This document shows, one piece after another, positions 1 through 10,139 of a stretch of 64,000 nucleotides of DNA. The position numbers and the translations under genes were made by a program. How positions within the stretch are numbered: the stretch's first letter is position 1; every line of letters starts with the position of its first letter. The DNA is from Bauldia sp. (GTDB lineage Bacteria; Pseudomonadota; Alphaproteobacteria; Rhizobiales; Kaistiaceae). The notes under the pieces were generated by a model, which was not told the origin of the DNA, did not search any database, and saw only the letters and a program-made list of their open reading frames with translations. Where the stretch lies: positions 310,001 through 374,000 of the forward strand of contig JAHCJY010000002.1 in the NCBI GenBank assembly GCA_026126065.1, in the 5' to 3' direction.

Positions 1-735
1 GTAGTTGTCGTGAACCCCCTGCAGCACCGCCGCGATCCGCTCGAGGCCCATGCCGGTATCGATCGACGGACGCGGCAGCAGTTCGCGCCGGCCCGGCGCG
101 AGCTGCTCGTACTGCATGAAGACGAGGTTCCAGATTTCGATGAACCGGTCGCCATCGGCGTCCGGCGACCCGGGCGGCCCGCCGGCGATGTGGTCGCCAT
201 GGTCGTAGAAGATCTCCGAGCACGGTCCGCAGGGGCCCGTGTCACCCATCGCCCAGAAGTTGTCGCTCGTCGCGATCCTGATGATCTTGTGGTCCGGAAT
301 CCCGGCGATCTTGCCCCATAGCCGGAATGCCTCGTCGTCGTCCGCATAGACGGTGACGACAAGGCGGTCCCTGCTGAGGCCGAATTCCTTCGTCATCAGG
401 TTCCAGGCGAGCTCGATCGCCTGATCCTTGAAGTAGTCGCCGAAGGAGAAGTTCCCCAGCATTTCGAAGAACGTGTGATGCCGGGCCGTATACCCGACAT
501 TGTCGAGGTCGTTGTGCTTGCCACCGGCCCGGACGCACTTCTGCGCGGTCGCTGCGCGCGGATAGGGTGCCGTTGTTCGACCCGTGAAATAGTCCTTGAA
601 CTGGACCATCCCGGCGTTCGTGAACATCAGCGTCGGATCGTTGCGCGGCACAAGCGGCCCCGACGCCACGGCTTCGTGGCCGTTGCGCTCGAAGTAGGAC
701 AGGAACTGGGAGCGGATATCGCTGACGCTACTCAT
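1..735 (-). CDS. alaS: alanine--tRNA ligase, partial (N-terminal 245 residues)
   Basis: Charges tRNA-Ala with alanine in the cytoplasm. Only the first ~245 residues lie in the window; the gene runs off the left edge, so no stop codon is seen. Reading the minus strand from the ATG at 735 gives [15 protein letters not shown], then the class II motif 1 region with [13 protein letters not shown], the conserved [16 protein letters not shown] block and [17 protein letters not shown], followed by GPCGPCSEI and the EIWNLVFMQ motif. These are diagnostic for the AlaRS catalytic domain. The frame is open throughout. recA and a VOC gene lie upstream on the same strand; recA followed by alaS is a common order in alphaproteobacteria, here with the VOC gene inserted. 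Confidence 0.97.
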   Translation of the reverse strand, partial: MSSVSDIRSQFLSYFERNGHEAVASGPLVPRNDPTLMFTNAGMVQFKDYFTGRTTAPYPRAATAQKCVRAGGKHNDLDNVGYTARHHTFFEMLGNFSFGDYFKDQAIELAWNLMTKEFGLSRDRLVVTVYADDDEAFRLWGKIAGIPDHKIIRIATSDNFWAMGDTGPCGPCSEIFYDHGDHIAGGPPGSPDADGDRFIEIWNLVFMQYEQLAPGRRELLPRPSIDTGMGLERIAAVLQGVHDNY

Positions 736-871
736 GTGCACCCGGATCGACGCGCCGAAGGGGACACGGCCCTGCTCGCCCGATCGGGCAGGCCTGTCCC
801 CGGAAAGCCGTTGAAGCCGCGGTATTTAGACTGTCACCCTGCCCGCGCGCAACGGCCGGACGCCGGGAGAG

Positions 872-1297
872 CTAACCATTCAGCCACACTCGGCCATCGG
901 CATCGATCCGCCAGAACGGGTTATGAGCCACCTCCCAGACATGCCCGTCGGGATCGGCGAAATAGCCGGAATAGCCGCCCCAGGACGTGTCTTTCGCCGG
1001 CTTGAGGATCGTCGCGCCCGCGGCGGCGGCTTCCGCCAATACGGCATCCACGTCCTCGCGGCTGCGGGCATTGAACGCGAGCGCAATGCCGGCAAAGCCG
1101 CTTCCCTCGGCCGGAAGGCCTGCGTCGGCGGCGAGGCTCTCCCTCGACCACAGCGCCACGATCATGCCGGGAGTCTGGAAGAAGACGACCGCATCGTTGT
1201 TGGTCCCCCGCTTCCAGCCGAGGCCGCGCTCATAGAACGCGGCCGCTCGTTCGAGGTCGGCGACGCCGAGCGTCACCAGACTGACGCGCTGGTCCAC
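872..1297 (-). CDS. VOC family (glyoxalase/bleomycin-resistance-like) protein
   Basis: A 141-residue single-domain protein of the vicinal oxygen chelate superfamily. It opens with VSLVTLGVADLERAAAFYERGLGW, the usual first beta-alpha unit, shown here in part as VADLERAAAFYE, and ends with a FADPDGHVWEVAHNP segment typical of the last strand with the metal-ligand Glu. Substrate cannot be read from the sequence; members include dioxygenases, isomerases and resistance proteins. The start is a GTG at 1297 with AAGGAG seven bases upstream. It starts 17 bases after the recA stop, so it is probably co-transcribed with recA. Confidence 0.85.
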   Translation of the reverse strand: MDQRVSLVTLGVADLERAAAFYERGLGWKRGTNNDAVVFFQTPGMIVALWSRESLAADAGLPAEGSGFAGIALAFNARSREDVDAVLAEAAAAGATILKPAKDTSWGGYSGYFADPDGHVWEVAHNPFWRIDADGRVWLNG

Positions 1298-1314
1298 CTT
1301 CGGCTCCTTTGCAC

Positions 1315-2397
<1,083 letters not shown>

Positions 2398-2458
2398 CGG
2401 CCCGCTCCTTATTCCACAGTGGCTCGTCATCGCGCCAGCACGGCGCCCTGATCTTCAT

Positions 2459-2473
2459 GTACTCTTTTTGTTC
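2459..2473. promoter_or_regulatory. LexA-like SOS box upstream of recA
   Basis: The plus strand reads GTAC-TCTTTTT-GTTC, one mismatch from the alphaproteobacterial LexA operator GTTC-N7-GTTC (minus strand GAAC-N7-GTAC). It lies 62 bases upstream of the recA ATG, where an SOS operator is expected. The match and position are seen directly; LexA binding is inferred. Confidence 0.65.
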
Positions 2474-2564
2474 TCATTCCGCAAGGCCGTCGTAGGCGAC
2501 CTTGCCGCCGGTCGGTCGCCCGCGAGACTGAAAGCCGCGCCCCAGCGCCGCTGCGACTGGCCGG

Positions 2565-2984
2565 CTATATCACCCGGGCCTCGGCATCGACCGGCAAGGG
2601 GATGTCGGCGAGGGCGCGGGCCTCTTCCCGGGCGCGGCGGGCGGCGGCCGGAGTGGAGAAGATGCCGTAGGCGAACATGGCCGTCCCGATGGCGATGAAC
2701 GGGAAGCCGATTGCGCGGTGCCCGAGCATCAGCATCACCAGTCCGAAGATGTCGAACATGAGGTGGAGCGAGAACCACTTGGCGAAGTGGACCATTCCGG
2801 CCCAGGTCGCCTTGTGCTGGGCAAGATCGATTCTCGGATGGTCCTCGTCCTGTGTCGACCGCGCGGTGCCGGCAGGAACGACGGCGATGTAGGGGACGCG
2901 GACTTCATCGTCATACGCATGTTGATCGTGTGCGAGCGCATCGGGGAGCCCTCTTCCTTGTACCCCCCGCTGGCAAAGCCTCAC
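2565..2984 (-). CDS. small two-helix membrane protein, aa3-oxidase subunit IV-like N terminus
   Basis: The frame carries a segment LAQHKATWAGMVHFAKWF followed by two hydrophobic helices and a charged tail (AAARRAREEARALAD). The pattern His-x-x-Thr-Trp followed by a Lys-Trp before a helix resembles the alphaproteobacterial aa3-type cytochrome oxidase subunit IV family, although that family usually has one helix, so I treat the family call as tentative. The start is unclear: no ATG with a Shine-Dalgarno lies in this frame ahead of the domain. A GTG at 2984 is used here; the first in-frame ATG is at 2795, inside the conserved segment. An ATG at 2941 with a good GGAAGAGG is in another frame, which may point to a frameshift. 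Confidence 0.45.
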   Translation of the reverse strand: MRLCQRGVQGRGLPDALAHDQHAYDDEVRVPYIAVVPAGTARSTQDEDHPRIDLAQHKATWAGMVHFAKWFSLHLMFDIFGLVMLMLGHRAIGFPFIAIGTAMFAYGIFSTPAAARRAREEARALADIPLPVDAEARVI

Positions 2985-3262
2985 GACATCGGAGTGTTCC
3001 CTACGAGAGCGTACAAACCGCCCCGAAGCCTCCCGAAAACCCCGCCGGGGCCGCCCCGTCGGGTTCCGAAGCCGGCGGAACCCTAGCCGTGCGGGATGGG
3101 GATCGCTTATGGTGTCCCTTCGTGGTTCGGCCTCGGCGAACGGGCCGGGTGCGAGCGATGCCATTGCGGCGGGAGCCCGGCATGCGGGCGTCCCCGATCG
3201 GCGCCGATGGCGCGTGCCGACCCGGGAAGCCGCTTTCCGTGTGCCGACGACAGGGAATACCA

Positions 3263-3547
3263 ATGAGTGACGAGCGCAGGGACGACGACAAGCTCCGTGA
3301 CAGCGAGATCGCGCTCGTCGATGCGCTGAAGCTCATCATGGAGGTCATGGTCGCGACCGGCACCGTGCGGGCCGGTGTGTTCGAGCAGATTTTCGCCCAG
3401 CAGCGCGACAGCTACATTGCCAAGACCATGCCTAACGCTGCGGTCATCATGGAAGTGCTCCGCGGCTTTGCCGCCAAGCAGCCCGCCAAGCCCTCCGCCC
3501 CGGCACATCGCCCGGAACTCGACAAGCCGCCGCAGGGCTCGGCGTAG
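3263..3547 (+). CDS. hypothetical protein, 94 residues
   Basis: A small soluble, mostly helical protein. It has a very charged N terminus ([15 protein letters not shown]), a helical core ([17 protein letters not shown]) and a Pro/Ala-rich tail ending PPQGSA. No family is recognised. The ATG at 3263 follows AGGGAA with a suitable gap. It is transcribed away from the preceding minus-strand genes and ends 88 bases before the toxin-antitoxin promoter, so it is probably independent of that module. Confidence 0.6.
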   Translation: MSDERRDDDKLRDSEIALVDALKLIMEVMVATGTVRAGVFEQIFAQQRDSYIAKTMPNAAVIMEVLRGFAAKQPAKPSAPAHRPELDKPPQGSA

Positions 3548-3600
3548 GTTCATTGGCCCAGCGCGCCAGCTGGACGATACGGGACGGCTGCACCTTCCGC

Positions 3601-3629
3601 TTGACCCAGGTACGGTCTGCCCGTACTTT
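3601..3629 (+). promoter_or_regulatory. promoter and overlapping operator of the higBA-like module
   Basis: TTGACC (3601-3606) and TACTTT (3624-3629) are separated by exactly 17 bases, a good sigma-70-type promoter. A perfect inverted repeat, GTACGG-TCTGC-CCGTAC (3610-3626), fills the spacer and enters the -10 box. The expected transcription start, about seven bases after the -10, coincides with the A of the toxin ATG at 3636, and no Shine-Dalgarno is present. A leaderless, autorepressed toxin-antitoxin mRNA is the simplest reading; repression is inferred. Confidence 0.65.
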
Positions 3630-3635
3630 GATGGC

Positions 3636-4004
3636 ATGCAGACGGTCGTTGAAACCAACGCCTATCTGAGCGCTGCCAAGGCCGCCGGCATGACCGATGA
3701 AGAGCGTCGGCACGCGGTCGACACGGTAGCGGCCGATCCGCTCGGCGGCGATGTCATGCAGGGGACCGGCGGTTGCCGCAAGGTTCGTGTTGCCGGTCGC
3801 GGCAAGGGGAAAAGCGGCGGCTATCGAATCATAACGGTCTTTGGCGGCACCGACTTGCCCGTCTTTCTGCTGGCGGCGTTCGGCAAGAATGACGCCTCCA
3901 ACCTTACAAAGGCGGAGCGAAACGCTCTCGCCAGGCTGACGAGGATTCTCTTCGATACCTACTCGAAGAAAGTGACGACGCTACGGAAGGAAGCAACGCG
4001 ATGA
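3636..4004 (+). CDS. RelE/HigB-type toxin of a type II toxin-antitoxin module
   Basis: A 122-residue protein resembling the longer RelE/HigB-2 toxins, which inhibit translation by cutting mRNA at the ribosome. Supporting features are the basic stretch [21 protein letters not shown], seen as [14 protein letters not shown], followed by a hydrophobic strand ([12 protein letters not shown]) and [12 protein letters not shown], an arrangement shared by HigB-2/RelE relatives. The stop codon overlaps the antitoxin start by four bases (ATGA), so the two are translationally coupled. Toxin-first order is typical for HigBA. The start at 3636 is supported by the promoter position rather than by a ribosome binding site. 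Confidence 0.8.
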   Translation: MQTVVETNAYLSAAKAAGMTDEERRHAVDTVAADPLGGDVMQGTGGCRKVRVAGRGKGKSGGYRIITVFGGTDLPVFLLAAFGKNDASNLTKAERNALARLTRILFDTYSKKVTTLRKEATR

Positions 4005-4297
4005 CCAAGCGCGCATTCGACAAGATCAAGGCAGGGCTCGAGGATGCCATCGCCTACGCTGCCGGTGACGACAGCCGCGGCGCGATCTCCTATATCCCCT
4101 CGTCCGTTGATGTTCGAGCCATTCGCAAGGCCCACGGATTGACGCAGAAGGACTTCGCCGTTCGCTTCGGCTTTACCTTGTCTCGGCTCAGAGATTGGGA
4201 GCAGGGACGGTCCTCGCCCGACAGCGCATCCAGGGCGTTCCTCATGGTGATCGCGCAGGAATACGACGCCGTCGAGCGCGCGTTAAAGGTAGCCTAG
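4001..4297 (+). CDS. HigA/XRE-type helix-turn-helix antitoxin
   Basis: A 98-residue partner of the preceding toxin. A lambda-repressor-like helix-turn-helix is visible around [20 protein letters not shown] followed by [19 protein letters not shown], seen as [12 protein letters not shown] and RLRDWEQGR. In this family the antitoxin binds the toxin through its N-terminal part and the operator through the HTH, so it is the likely repressor acting on the inverted repeat at 3610-3626. It overlaps the toxin by four bases. Confidence 0.85.
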   Translation: MTKRAFDKIKAGLEDAIAYAAGDDSRGAISYIPSSVDVRAIRKAHGLTQKDFAVRFGFTLSRLRDWEQGRSSPDSASRAFLMVIAQEYDAVERALKVA

Positions 4298-4395
4298 TCT
4301 GGCCAGGACGCCGCTCCTCGGCGGCCGACTCCGAAATACCTGCCGACAGGGTTCGAGATCGCACCCTTGCATGAGCGCGCATCGGGCGATCATGC

Positions 4396-6927
4396 CTACT
4401 TCCCGAGCGTCTCCTTCACCGCCGTCGCAAGCTGCTTGAGCGAGAACGGCTTCGGCAGGAACGAGAATATCTCGCCTTCCGGGAGGTTCTTCTTGAAGGC
4501 GTCCTCCGCGTACCCGGACACGAAGATGATCTTGAGGTCGGGCCGCGTCTTGCGCAGTTCGCGCAGCAGCGTCGGCCCGTCCATCTCGGGCATCACGACG
4601 TCGGAGACCACGAGGTCGACCTCGCCGCCGAGCTGGCTCATTACCTCGAGGGCCTCGACGCCCGTCGAGGCGACCTCGACCTCGTAGCCGCGGCTCCTGA
4701 GCGCCCGCGCCGCAAACGCCCGCACCGCCTCTTCGTCCTCGACAAGGAGGATGCGGGCGGATCCCGTGAGATCGGCCGGCTCGGGCTGCCTGTCGGAGAT
4801 CGTGATCTCCTCCGCCTTCGCGACCGCGGCGTGCCGCGGCAGGAAGATGCGGAAGGTCGTGCCGCGGCCCATCTCGGTATCGAAGAAGATGAAGCCGCCC
4901 GTCTGCTGCACGATGCCGTAGACGGTGGAGAGGCCGAGGCCGGTCCCCTTCCCCACGTCCTTCGTGGAGAAGAACGGCTCGAAGATCTTGCTGCGGTTCT
5001 CCGGCGCGATCCCCGTGCCGCTGTCCTGGAATTCCACCATCACGTAGTCGGCGTCCGGCAGGCCGGAATGGCCGAAGGCCTTCACGTTGGCGGCGGGGAC
5101 ATTGACCGTCCGGATCGTCAGCGTGCCGCCCTTCGGCATGGCGTCACGCGCATTGACGGCAAGGTTGATGCCGACCTGCTCGAACTGGTTCACGTCCGCC
5201 TTCACCGCCCACAGATCGCGACCGTGGACGAGTTGCAGCTTCACGTTCTCGCCGAGGAGGCGCTGGAGGAGGATCGAGAGATCCGACAGCACATCGGTGA
5301 GCGCCAGCACCTGCGGCCGGAGCGTCTGCCGCCGTGAGAACGCCAGCAACTGGCGGACGAGGCCCGCCGCCCGGTTGGCGTTCTGCTTGATGTTCATGAT
5401 GTCCTGGAAGGACGGATCGCTCGGCCGGTGGTTGGCGAGGAGAAGGTCCGAAAAGCCGATGATCGCCGTCAGCACATTGTTGAAATCGTGCGCGACGCCG
5501 CCGGCGAGTTGGCCGACGGCCTGCATCTTCTGGCTCTGGGCGAACTGGAGCTCGAGCGCTCGCTGGTCGGTCGTGTCGAGCGCATAGACGATGGCGCGCT
5601 CTTCGGCGTCGCCATCGGAAACGGGCGTGATGTAGAACCGCGCGCCGCGCTCGCCCGGACCCGCCACGTTGAGGTCGAGCGCCGGCAGATCGCCGCGACC
5701 GTCAAGGGCCATGGCCATCGCGTTGTCCATCGCCGTGCGGTCGGCTTCGCGCACGACCTCGCGGAGGAAGCGCTTCGAGCCCGACGGCCCCGATTTCGGC
5801 GGACCGAACAGTTTTGCGAACGGTGCATTGGTGCGGCCGATCCGGCCCTTGGCGTCGATGCCCGCGATCGCGATGGGCGTGTTGTTGAAGAAGCGCGTGA
5901 AGCGCACTTCCGCGGCGCGAACCGCCTCGGAGGCGTCCGCGCCCGGGCTGCGGTTGAGGACGATGGTGCGCGTCGCGCCTGGGGCGCCATCGTGGGCGCG
6001 CGCAACGCGGTGAAGGAGACGCACCGGCAGGCTCTGGCCGCCGGTCTTCACGAAGTCGAGGTCGATGATCTCCGTCCGTCCGTCATCGGCAGCAGCGGGC
6101 GTCGCGCGAAGGAGCGCCGCGCCGGCGCCGCGGACGAGGTCGTCGAGCGACAGCGCCCCCGGTGCAAAACGGGCGAGGTCGATCCCGAGCCATTCGGCGA
6201 GCGTGGCGTTGAGGTAGACGATACGGCCGCCCGGCTCGGCCGAGAAGAACCCGACCGGCGCATGGTCGAGATAGTCGATCGCGTGCTGGAGCTCGAGGAA
6301 GACGTTCTCCTGCTTCCGCCGTTCCTCCGTCACGTCCGAGACGCGCCAGACGGTGAGGCTCGTCCCGCCCGGCCCCGATTCCATCGGCCGCACGTCGAGC
6401 CGGTACCAGCGCCCCGCGCCCTGCGTGCCGTCGAGCGGCGCGGGCATCCGCACCTCCTCCGCGGCTGCAATGCCGCCCTGCACCGCCTGTGAGATCCGGT
6501 AGATCGCCTCGGCCGCGCCCGGCTCGCCGGCGAAGACGCGCTCGATCGCCTTCACGTCATGGTCGTCCACCGCGCCCAGCAGCGTCGAATAGGCGGGGTT
6601 GGCGTAGATGATCCTGCCCTCGCGGTCGGTCATCACCACGCCGTCACCGAGCGTCTCGATGAAGGCTTTCGCGAGCGGGCTGCCGGCGCTTCGGCTGCCG
6701 AAATGGACAAGGCCGATCGCCCAGGCAAACAGCGAGAAGACGCCGATGACGGCAAGGATGCCGAGAAGTCCGAGGACCACGGGGTCCGACGCATCATTGG
6801 GGCGGACCGCCAGCGCGATCGCAGCGCCCAGGATCACGCACGCAAGCACGATCAGGCGGCCCGCGCCGCTGATCCTGTCCGGCCTGTCGATCGAGGGACG
6901 AGGCGTCGTGCTGACCTGCTCGCTCAT
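4396..6927 (-). CDS. cckA: hybrid sensor kinase CckA
   Basis: An 843-residue membrane hybrid histidine kinase at the top of the CckA-ChpT-CtrA cell-cycle phosphorelay. Two transmembrane helices (about residues 24-41 and 49-71) are followed by three PAS-like segments (starting near 85, 215 and 340). The HisKA domain has its phospho-His at ~480 in [14 protein letters not shown], the N box is [14 protein letters not shown], then [10 protein letters not shown] and [18 protein letters not shown]-terminal receiver has its acceptor Asp at ~776 in [13 protein letters not shown]. The AHDFNN box, the VSGYAEDAF receiver motif and the domain order match CckA closely. The ATG at 6927 has AGGAA nine bases upstream; an in-frame ATG at 6993 lacks a site. 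Confidence 0.92.
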   Translation of the reverse strand: MSEQVSTTPRPSIDRPDRISGAGRLIVLACVILGAAIALAVRPNDASDPVVLGLLGILAVIGVFSLFAWAIGLVHFGSRSAGSPLAKAFIETLGDGVVMTDREGRIIYANPAYSTLLGAVDDHDVKAIERVFAGEPGAAEAIYRISQAVQGGIAAAEEVRMPAPLDGTQGAGRWYRLDVRPMESGPGGTSLTVWRVSDVTEERRKQENVFLELQHAIDYLDHAPVGFFSAEPGGRIVYLNATLAEWLGIDLARFAPGALSLDDLVRGAGAALLRATPAAADDGRTEIIDLDFVKTGGQSLPVRLLHRVARAHDGAPGATRTIVLNRSPGADASEAVRAAEVRFTRFFNNTPIAIAGIDAKGRIGRTNAPFAKLFGPPKSGPSGSKRFLREVVREADRTAMDNAMAMALDGRGDLPALDLNVAGPGERGARFYITPVSDGDAEERAIVYALDTTDQRALELQFAQSQKMQAVGQLAGGVAHDFNNVLTAIIGFSDLLLANHRPSDPSFQDIMNIKQNANRAAGLVRQLLAFSRRQTLRPQVLALTDVLSDLSILLQRLLGENVKLQLVHGRDLWAVKADVNQFEQVGINLAVNARDAMPKGGTLTIRTVNVPAANVKAFGHSGLPDADYVMVEFQDSGTGIAPENRSKIFEPFFSTKDVGKGTGLGLSTVYGIVQQTGGFIFFDTEMGRGTTFRIFLPRHAAVAKAEEITISDRQPEPADLTGSARILLVEDEEAVRAFAARALRSRGYEVEVASTGVEALEVMSQLGGEVDLVVSDVVMPEMDGPTLLRELRKTRPDLKIIFVSGYAEDAFKKNLPEGEIFSFLPKPFSLKQLATAVKETLGK

Positions 6928-7243
6928 CGGCGGCCGCAGTTCCTTTGGGGCGCCTGCTGGGCGCCGGTCGAATCGGCTGCACGGCTCAGGCATGGCAGGA
7001 TGGCTGCGAAACCCCTGCCGATCAACGCCGCGCGCCGTCCCGTGCTTCTTCGCAATCTAGCAAATTCCCGCGCGTGGTGCGTCACGGCGCATGGCCGGTG
7101 GCGACTCCTGCCGCGGCAAGGCGTAAACGCGCCCTTTCCGCGTCCGTTTCATCCACAGGTCTTGCCAACGGCCACGAAATCGGGCCCCTCGGCGTGGAGT
7201 AGAATGGCCGTGCCGGAGTCGGTCCGGCGGAGTGAGTTGGCGC
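6928..7243. other. divergent intergenic region between cckA and the fliO-like gene
   Basis: About 316 bases separate the divergent starts and should hold the promoters for both genes. I see no TTAA-N7-TTAA CtrA box, no hairpin followed by T residues, and no convincing small gene. Confidence 0.4.
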
Positions 7244-8278
7244 ATGATCGACGTCCTTAGCCCCATCATCGGCGAACAGGCCGCCCGCATCGTCATTCTC
7301 GCGGCGATCCTTCTCCTGATCGCCGCCCTTGCCCTTGTGGTCGTCGGCCTGGCCTTCAGGATCTTCCGCGGGCGATCGTTCGGCTTCCGGGGCAGCCGCA
7401 CCCGGGCGCCGCGCCTTTCCGTGCCGGACGTCATGCCGGTGGATTCGCGGCGCAAGCTGGTCCTCGTCCGCCGCGACACGGTGGAGCATCTGCTGCTCGT
7501 CGGCGGGGCGACGGACGTTGTCATCGAGACCGCGATACAGAGAGCGGTCCAGCCCGCCAATCGCGGCCGGCCCGTTACCGCGCCGCCCGCGAGCGGCGCC
7601 AACGCCGGCCAGACGACCGCTGGCGGAGCGCCCCCTGCCCCGGCGACAAGGCCCGCGGCCAGCCGACCCGCCGGCCCGCCGGCAGGCGTCCAGCGCCCCC
7701 CCGCACCGCGCCCCGGCCCTGGGACGGGTCCCGCTCCGTCACGGCCGCAGCCGGCAGCGTCAGCGCAGGTCGCCCCCGCCACTCCGTCGGCGACGAGCGC
7801 CACGCCTTCCGGCGTCGTGCCGCTGCCACAGCGTCCCGCGCCGCTTCAGGGCGGCTCCACGCGCCTTCCGACGCCTGCCGGCCGGGCGGCATTCCCGACC
7901 ACGCCGCCCTCTTCCGGCGCCGCCGGAGCCGCGGCGATGGCCGCACCCGCCATTGCCGCCCCGCCCCCGCCCCCGGCTCCGCCTCCGGCTCCTCCCGTGC
8001 CGGACCAGCGGGCGCCGGTCGCCGATGACGCCGATGAATCGCCCGAGAACGAGGCGACGCTCGAAAGCTCCCGTGCCGCTCTCGCCGACGCGATCGAGCG
8101 CGACTTCGAATCGATGGTGCCTGCCGCGGCCGAGACGGATGTCGCCCCCGCCCCGGTGTCCGCCGGCGAAGGGACGACACCTCCCGAGGGCGAGAACGAA
8201 GCAGAGTCCGCCGAGCGGCTGACCAGCCGCGAGAACGAGATGGCGCAGCTCCTGGGGGAGATCTTCGGCAAGAAATAG
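7244..8278 (+). CDS. fliO: FliO-like flagellar biosynthesis membrane protein
   Basis: A 344-residue protein with one N-terminal transmembrane helix (about residues 15-40), a short cytosolic FliO-like domain (MPVDSRRKLVLVRRDTVEHL then LLVGGATDVVIETAI), and a long Pro/Ala-rich low-complexity linker ending in an acidic helix (ENEMAQLLGEIFGKK). FliO helps assemble the FliP ring of the flagellar export gate. The core is typical of the proline-rich FliO-like proteins of Hyphomicrobiales, but it stands alone here, away from other flagellar genes. The ATG at 7244 is used; an in-frame GTG at 7232 is the alternative. Confidence 0.7.
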   Translation: MIDVLSPIIGEQAARIVILAAILLLIAALALVVVGLAFRIFRGRSFGFRGSRTRAPRLSVPDVMPVDSRRKLVLVRRDTVEHLLLVGGATDVVIETAIQRAVQPANRGRPVTAPPASGANAGQTTAGGAPPAPATRPAASRPAGPPAGVQRPPAPRPGPGTGPAPSRPQPAASAQVAPATPSATSATPSGVVPLPQRPAPLQGGSTRLPTPAGRAAFPTTPPSSGAAGAAAMAAPAIAAPPPPPAPPPAPPVPDQRAPVADDADESPENEATLESSRAALADAIERDFESMVPAAAETDVAPAPVSAGEGTTPPEGENEAESAERLTSRENEMAQLLGEIFGKK

Positions 8279-8386
8279 CGCCCGCGGCCGCTCGCGAAAT
8301 AGTGGCCGCGCCCCTGAAACCTCGACCGATGTCGCAGCGTATAGTGCTGCAGAGGCGGTTCGGTCGAAGCGGGGGCGAGTCCAGGG

Positions 8387-9259
8387 ATGGCCGAGACGAT
8401 CGTGACACCGGAAAGGCCGGCGCGGCGAAGGGTCTACAGGCACGCCGTGATCGTGCGGATCACGCACTGGATCAACGCGGCCTGCTTCGTCTTCCTCCTC
8501 CTCTCCGGCCTCCAGATTTTAAACGCCCACCCCCACCTCTATTGGGGTGACGCCTCGACCTTCGACCAGAACAATCAGCCTACGGATACCTTCCTTTCAT
8601 TCTGGACCAGCACTGAAACCGGCGAGCGGCGCGGCTACGTCCAGATCATGGGCGGCAAGCTGTTCGACACCACCGGTTTCCTCGCGGCGTCCAACTACCG
8701 TGGCGAGACCGTCCAGCGCGCCTTCCCGACCTGGCTGACCCTGCCGAGCCGGCAGGACCTCGCCGCCGGGCGGTTGTGGCATTTCTTCTTCGCCTGGATC
8801 TTCGTCATTAACGGCATCGTCTACGTCGCCTACGGCCTCGCCGGCCGGCATTTCTGGCGCGATCTCATCCCGACACGCGACCAGTGGCGCACCATCGGGC
8901 GCACCGTCTGGGATCATGTCCGATTCCGCTTCCCCAGGGGCGAGGAGGCGACCCGGTACAACATCCTCCAGAAGCTCGCCTACCTTGTCGCGGTCATCGC
9001 ACTGATCGTGATGGTCCTCACGGGCCTGTCGATGTCGCCGGGCCTCAACGCCGCGTTCCCCTGGCTGCCGGAGCTGTTCGGCGGCCGCCAGTCGGCGCGG
9101 ACGTTCCACTTCATCTCGGCCTCGCTGCTCGTCCTCTTCGCCATCATCCACATCGTCATGGTCCTCGTCTCGGGCGTGTGGAACAATTTCCGCTCGATGA
9201 TCACCGGCCGCTACGTCATCAAGGAGGAGAAGCATGACATCCTCCCGCCTTCTCCTTAG
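8387..9259 (+). CDS. cytochrome b family membrane protein
   Basis: A 290-residue membrane protein of the di-heme b561/hydrogenase-cytochrome-b type. It has several hydrophobic helices with histidines placed as heme ligands: HAVIVRITHWINA at the start, LWHFFFAWIFVING in the middle, and FHFISASLLVLFAIIHIVMV near the end. Its gene overlaps the downstream molybdopterin oxidoreductase gene by 26 bases, so it most likely passes electrons between that exported enzyme and the quinone pool. The direction of transfer cannot be decided from sequence. Confidence 0.85.
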   Translation: MAETIVTPERPARRRVYRHAVIVRITHWINAACFVFLLLSGLQILNAHPHLYWGDASTFDQNNQPTDTFLSFWTSTETGERRGYVQIMGGKLFDTTGFLAASNYRGETVQRAFPTWLTLPSRQDLAAGRLWHFFFAWIFVINGIVYVAYGLAGRHFWRDLIPTRDQWRTIGRTVWDHVRFRFPRGEEATRYNILQKLAYLVAVIALIVMVLTGLSMSPGLNAAFPWLPELFGGRQSARTFHFISASLLVLFAIIHIVMVLVSGVWNNFRSMITGRYVIKEEKHDILPPSP

Positions 9260-10025
9260 CCGCCGTCGCCTCCTCGGACTCGGCGCCGCCGGGGCGGGGT
9301 CGCTTCTCCTCGCGGGTTGCGATCGCTGGTCGTCCAGCACATCCGGCTTCCGCGACGTGCTCGACCGGGTCGACGAGCTGACCGAGGGCGCGCAGCGCCT
9401 CGTGATGGGGGACGGGGCGCTAGCCCGCGAATACAGCGAGGCGGACATCTCGCCCTATTTCCGGGCCAACGGGAATGTCCGCGTCAACGACCGCGACTAC
9501 AACCGGCTCGCCGAGGGCAGCTTCGCGGACTATCGCCTGCCCGTCACCGGCCTCGTCGATCGCCCCCTCAGCCTTTCGCTCGACGACCTTCGCGCCATGC
9601 CGGCGCGGACTCAGATCACAAGGCATGACTGTGTCGAGGGCTGGAGCTGCATCGGCAAGTGGACCGGGCCGCAGCTCGGGCCGATCCTCGACATGGCCGG
9701 CGTCCAGCCTGCCGCCCGCTTCGTGATGTTCTTCTGCTACGACGACTTCGGCAACACGCTGTCGGGGCCCATCCGCTACTATGAGAGCCTGGGCCTGCGG
9801 GACTGCTATCACGCGCAGACGATCCTGGCCTACGACATGAACGACGCGACGCTGCCGATCCCGCACGGCGCCCCGCTCCGGCTGCGCGTGGAGCGGCAGC
9901 TTGGCTACAAGCACGCAAAGTTCCTGAGGGAGATCCGCGTCGTCGACAGCTTCGCCAATATCGGCCGCGGCCACGGCGGATACTATGAGGACGGCGACGG
10001 CTACGAGTGGTACGCGGGGATCTGA
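9234..10025 (+). CDS. molybdopterin-dependent oxidoreductase (sulfite-oxidase fold), Tat signal
   Basis: A 263-residue periplasmic enzyme with the sulfite oxidase-type Mo-cofactor fold. The N terminus has a twin-arginine signal (SRRRLLGLGAAGAGS) leading into LLLAGC, which also reads as a lipobox, so it may be a Tat-exported lipoprotein. The Mo-coordinating Cys is expected in HDCVEGWSCIGKWTG. The size suits the short YedY/MsrP-like and related catalytic subunits. Its start lies inside the cytochrome b gene with GAGGAG ahead of it, so the two are coupled and probably form one membrane-bound redox complex. The substrate is unknown. Confidence 0.88.
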   Translation: MTSSRLLLSRRRLLGLGAAGAGSLLLAGCDRWSSSTSGFRDVLDRVDELTEGAQRLVMGDGALAREYSEADISPYFRANGNVRVNDRDYNRLAEGSFADYRLPVTGLVDRPLSLSLDDLRAMPARTQITRHDCVEGWSCIGKWTGPQLGPILDMAGVQPAARFVMFFCYDDFGNTLSGPIRYYESLGLRDCYHAQTILAYDMNDATLPIPHGAPLRLRVERQLGYKHAKFLREIRVVDSFANIGRGHGGYYEDGDGYEWYAGI

Positions 10026-10078
10026 CCGGTCCGCACGACGTCCGGGGTATGCTATTGGGTTCGTTGTGGAAACCAGCC

Positions 10079-10113
10079 GTCGTTCCGCGGCCTCGCAGCG
10101 GAACCCGGAACCC
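10079..10113 (+). repeat. palindromic intergenic repeat, copy A
   Basis: Begins GTCGTTCCGCGG and ends GGAACCCGGAACCC; GTTCCGC pairs with GCGGAAC. Almost identical to copy C at 10557-10591 and in the same orientation. It belongs to the widespread alphaproteobacterial family of GTCRTTCC hairpin repeats. Confidence 0.75.
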
Positions 10114-10139
10114 TTTATACGGAGAGCACGGCCTGCAAC

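Noticed and set aside
6928..7243. CtrA box in the cckA/fliO-like promoter region
   Set aside because: No TTAA pair with seven-base spacing is present.
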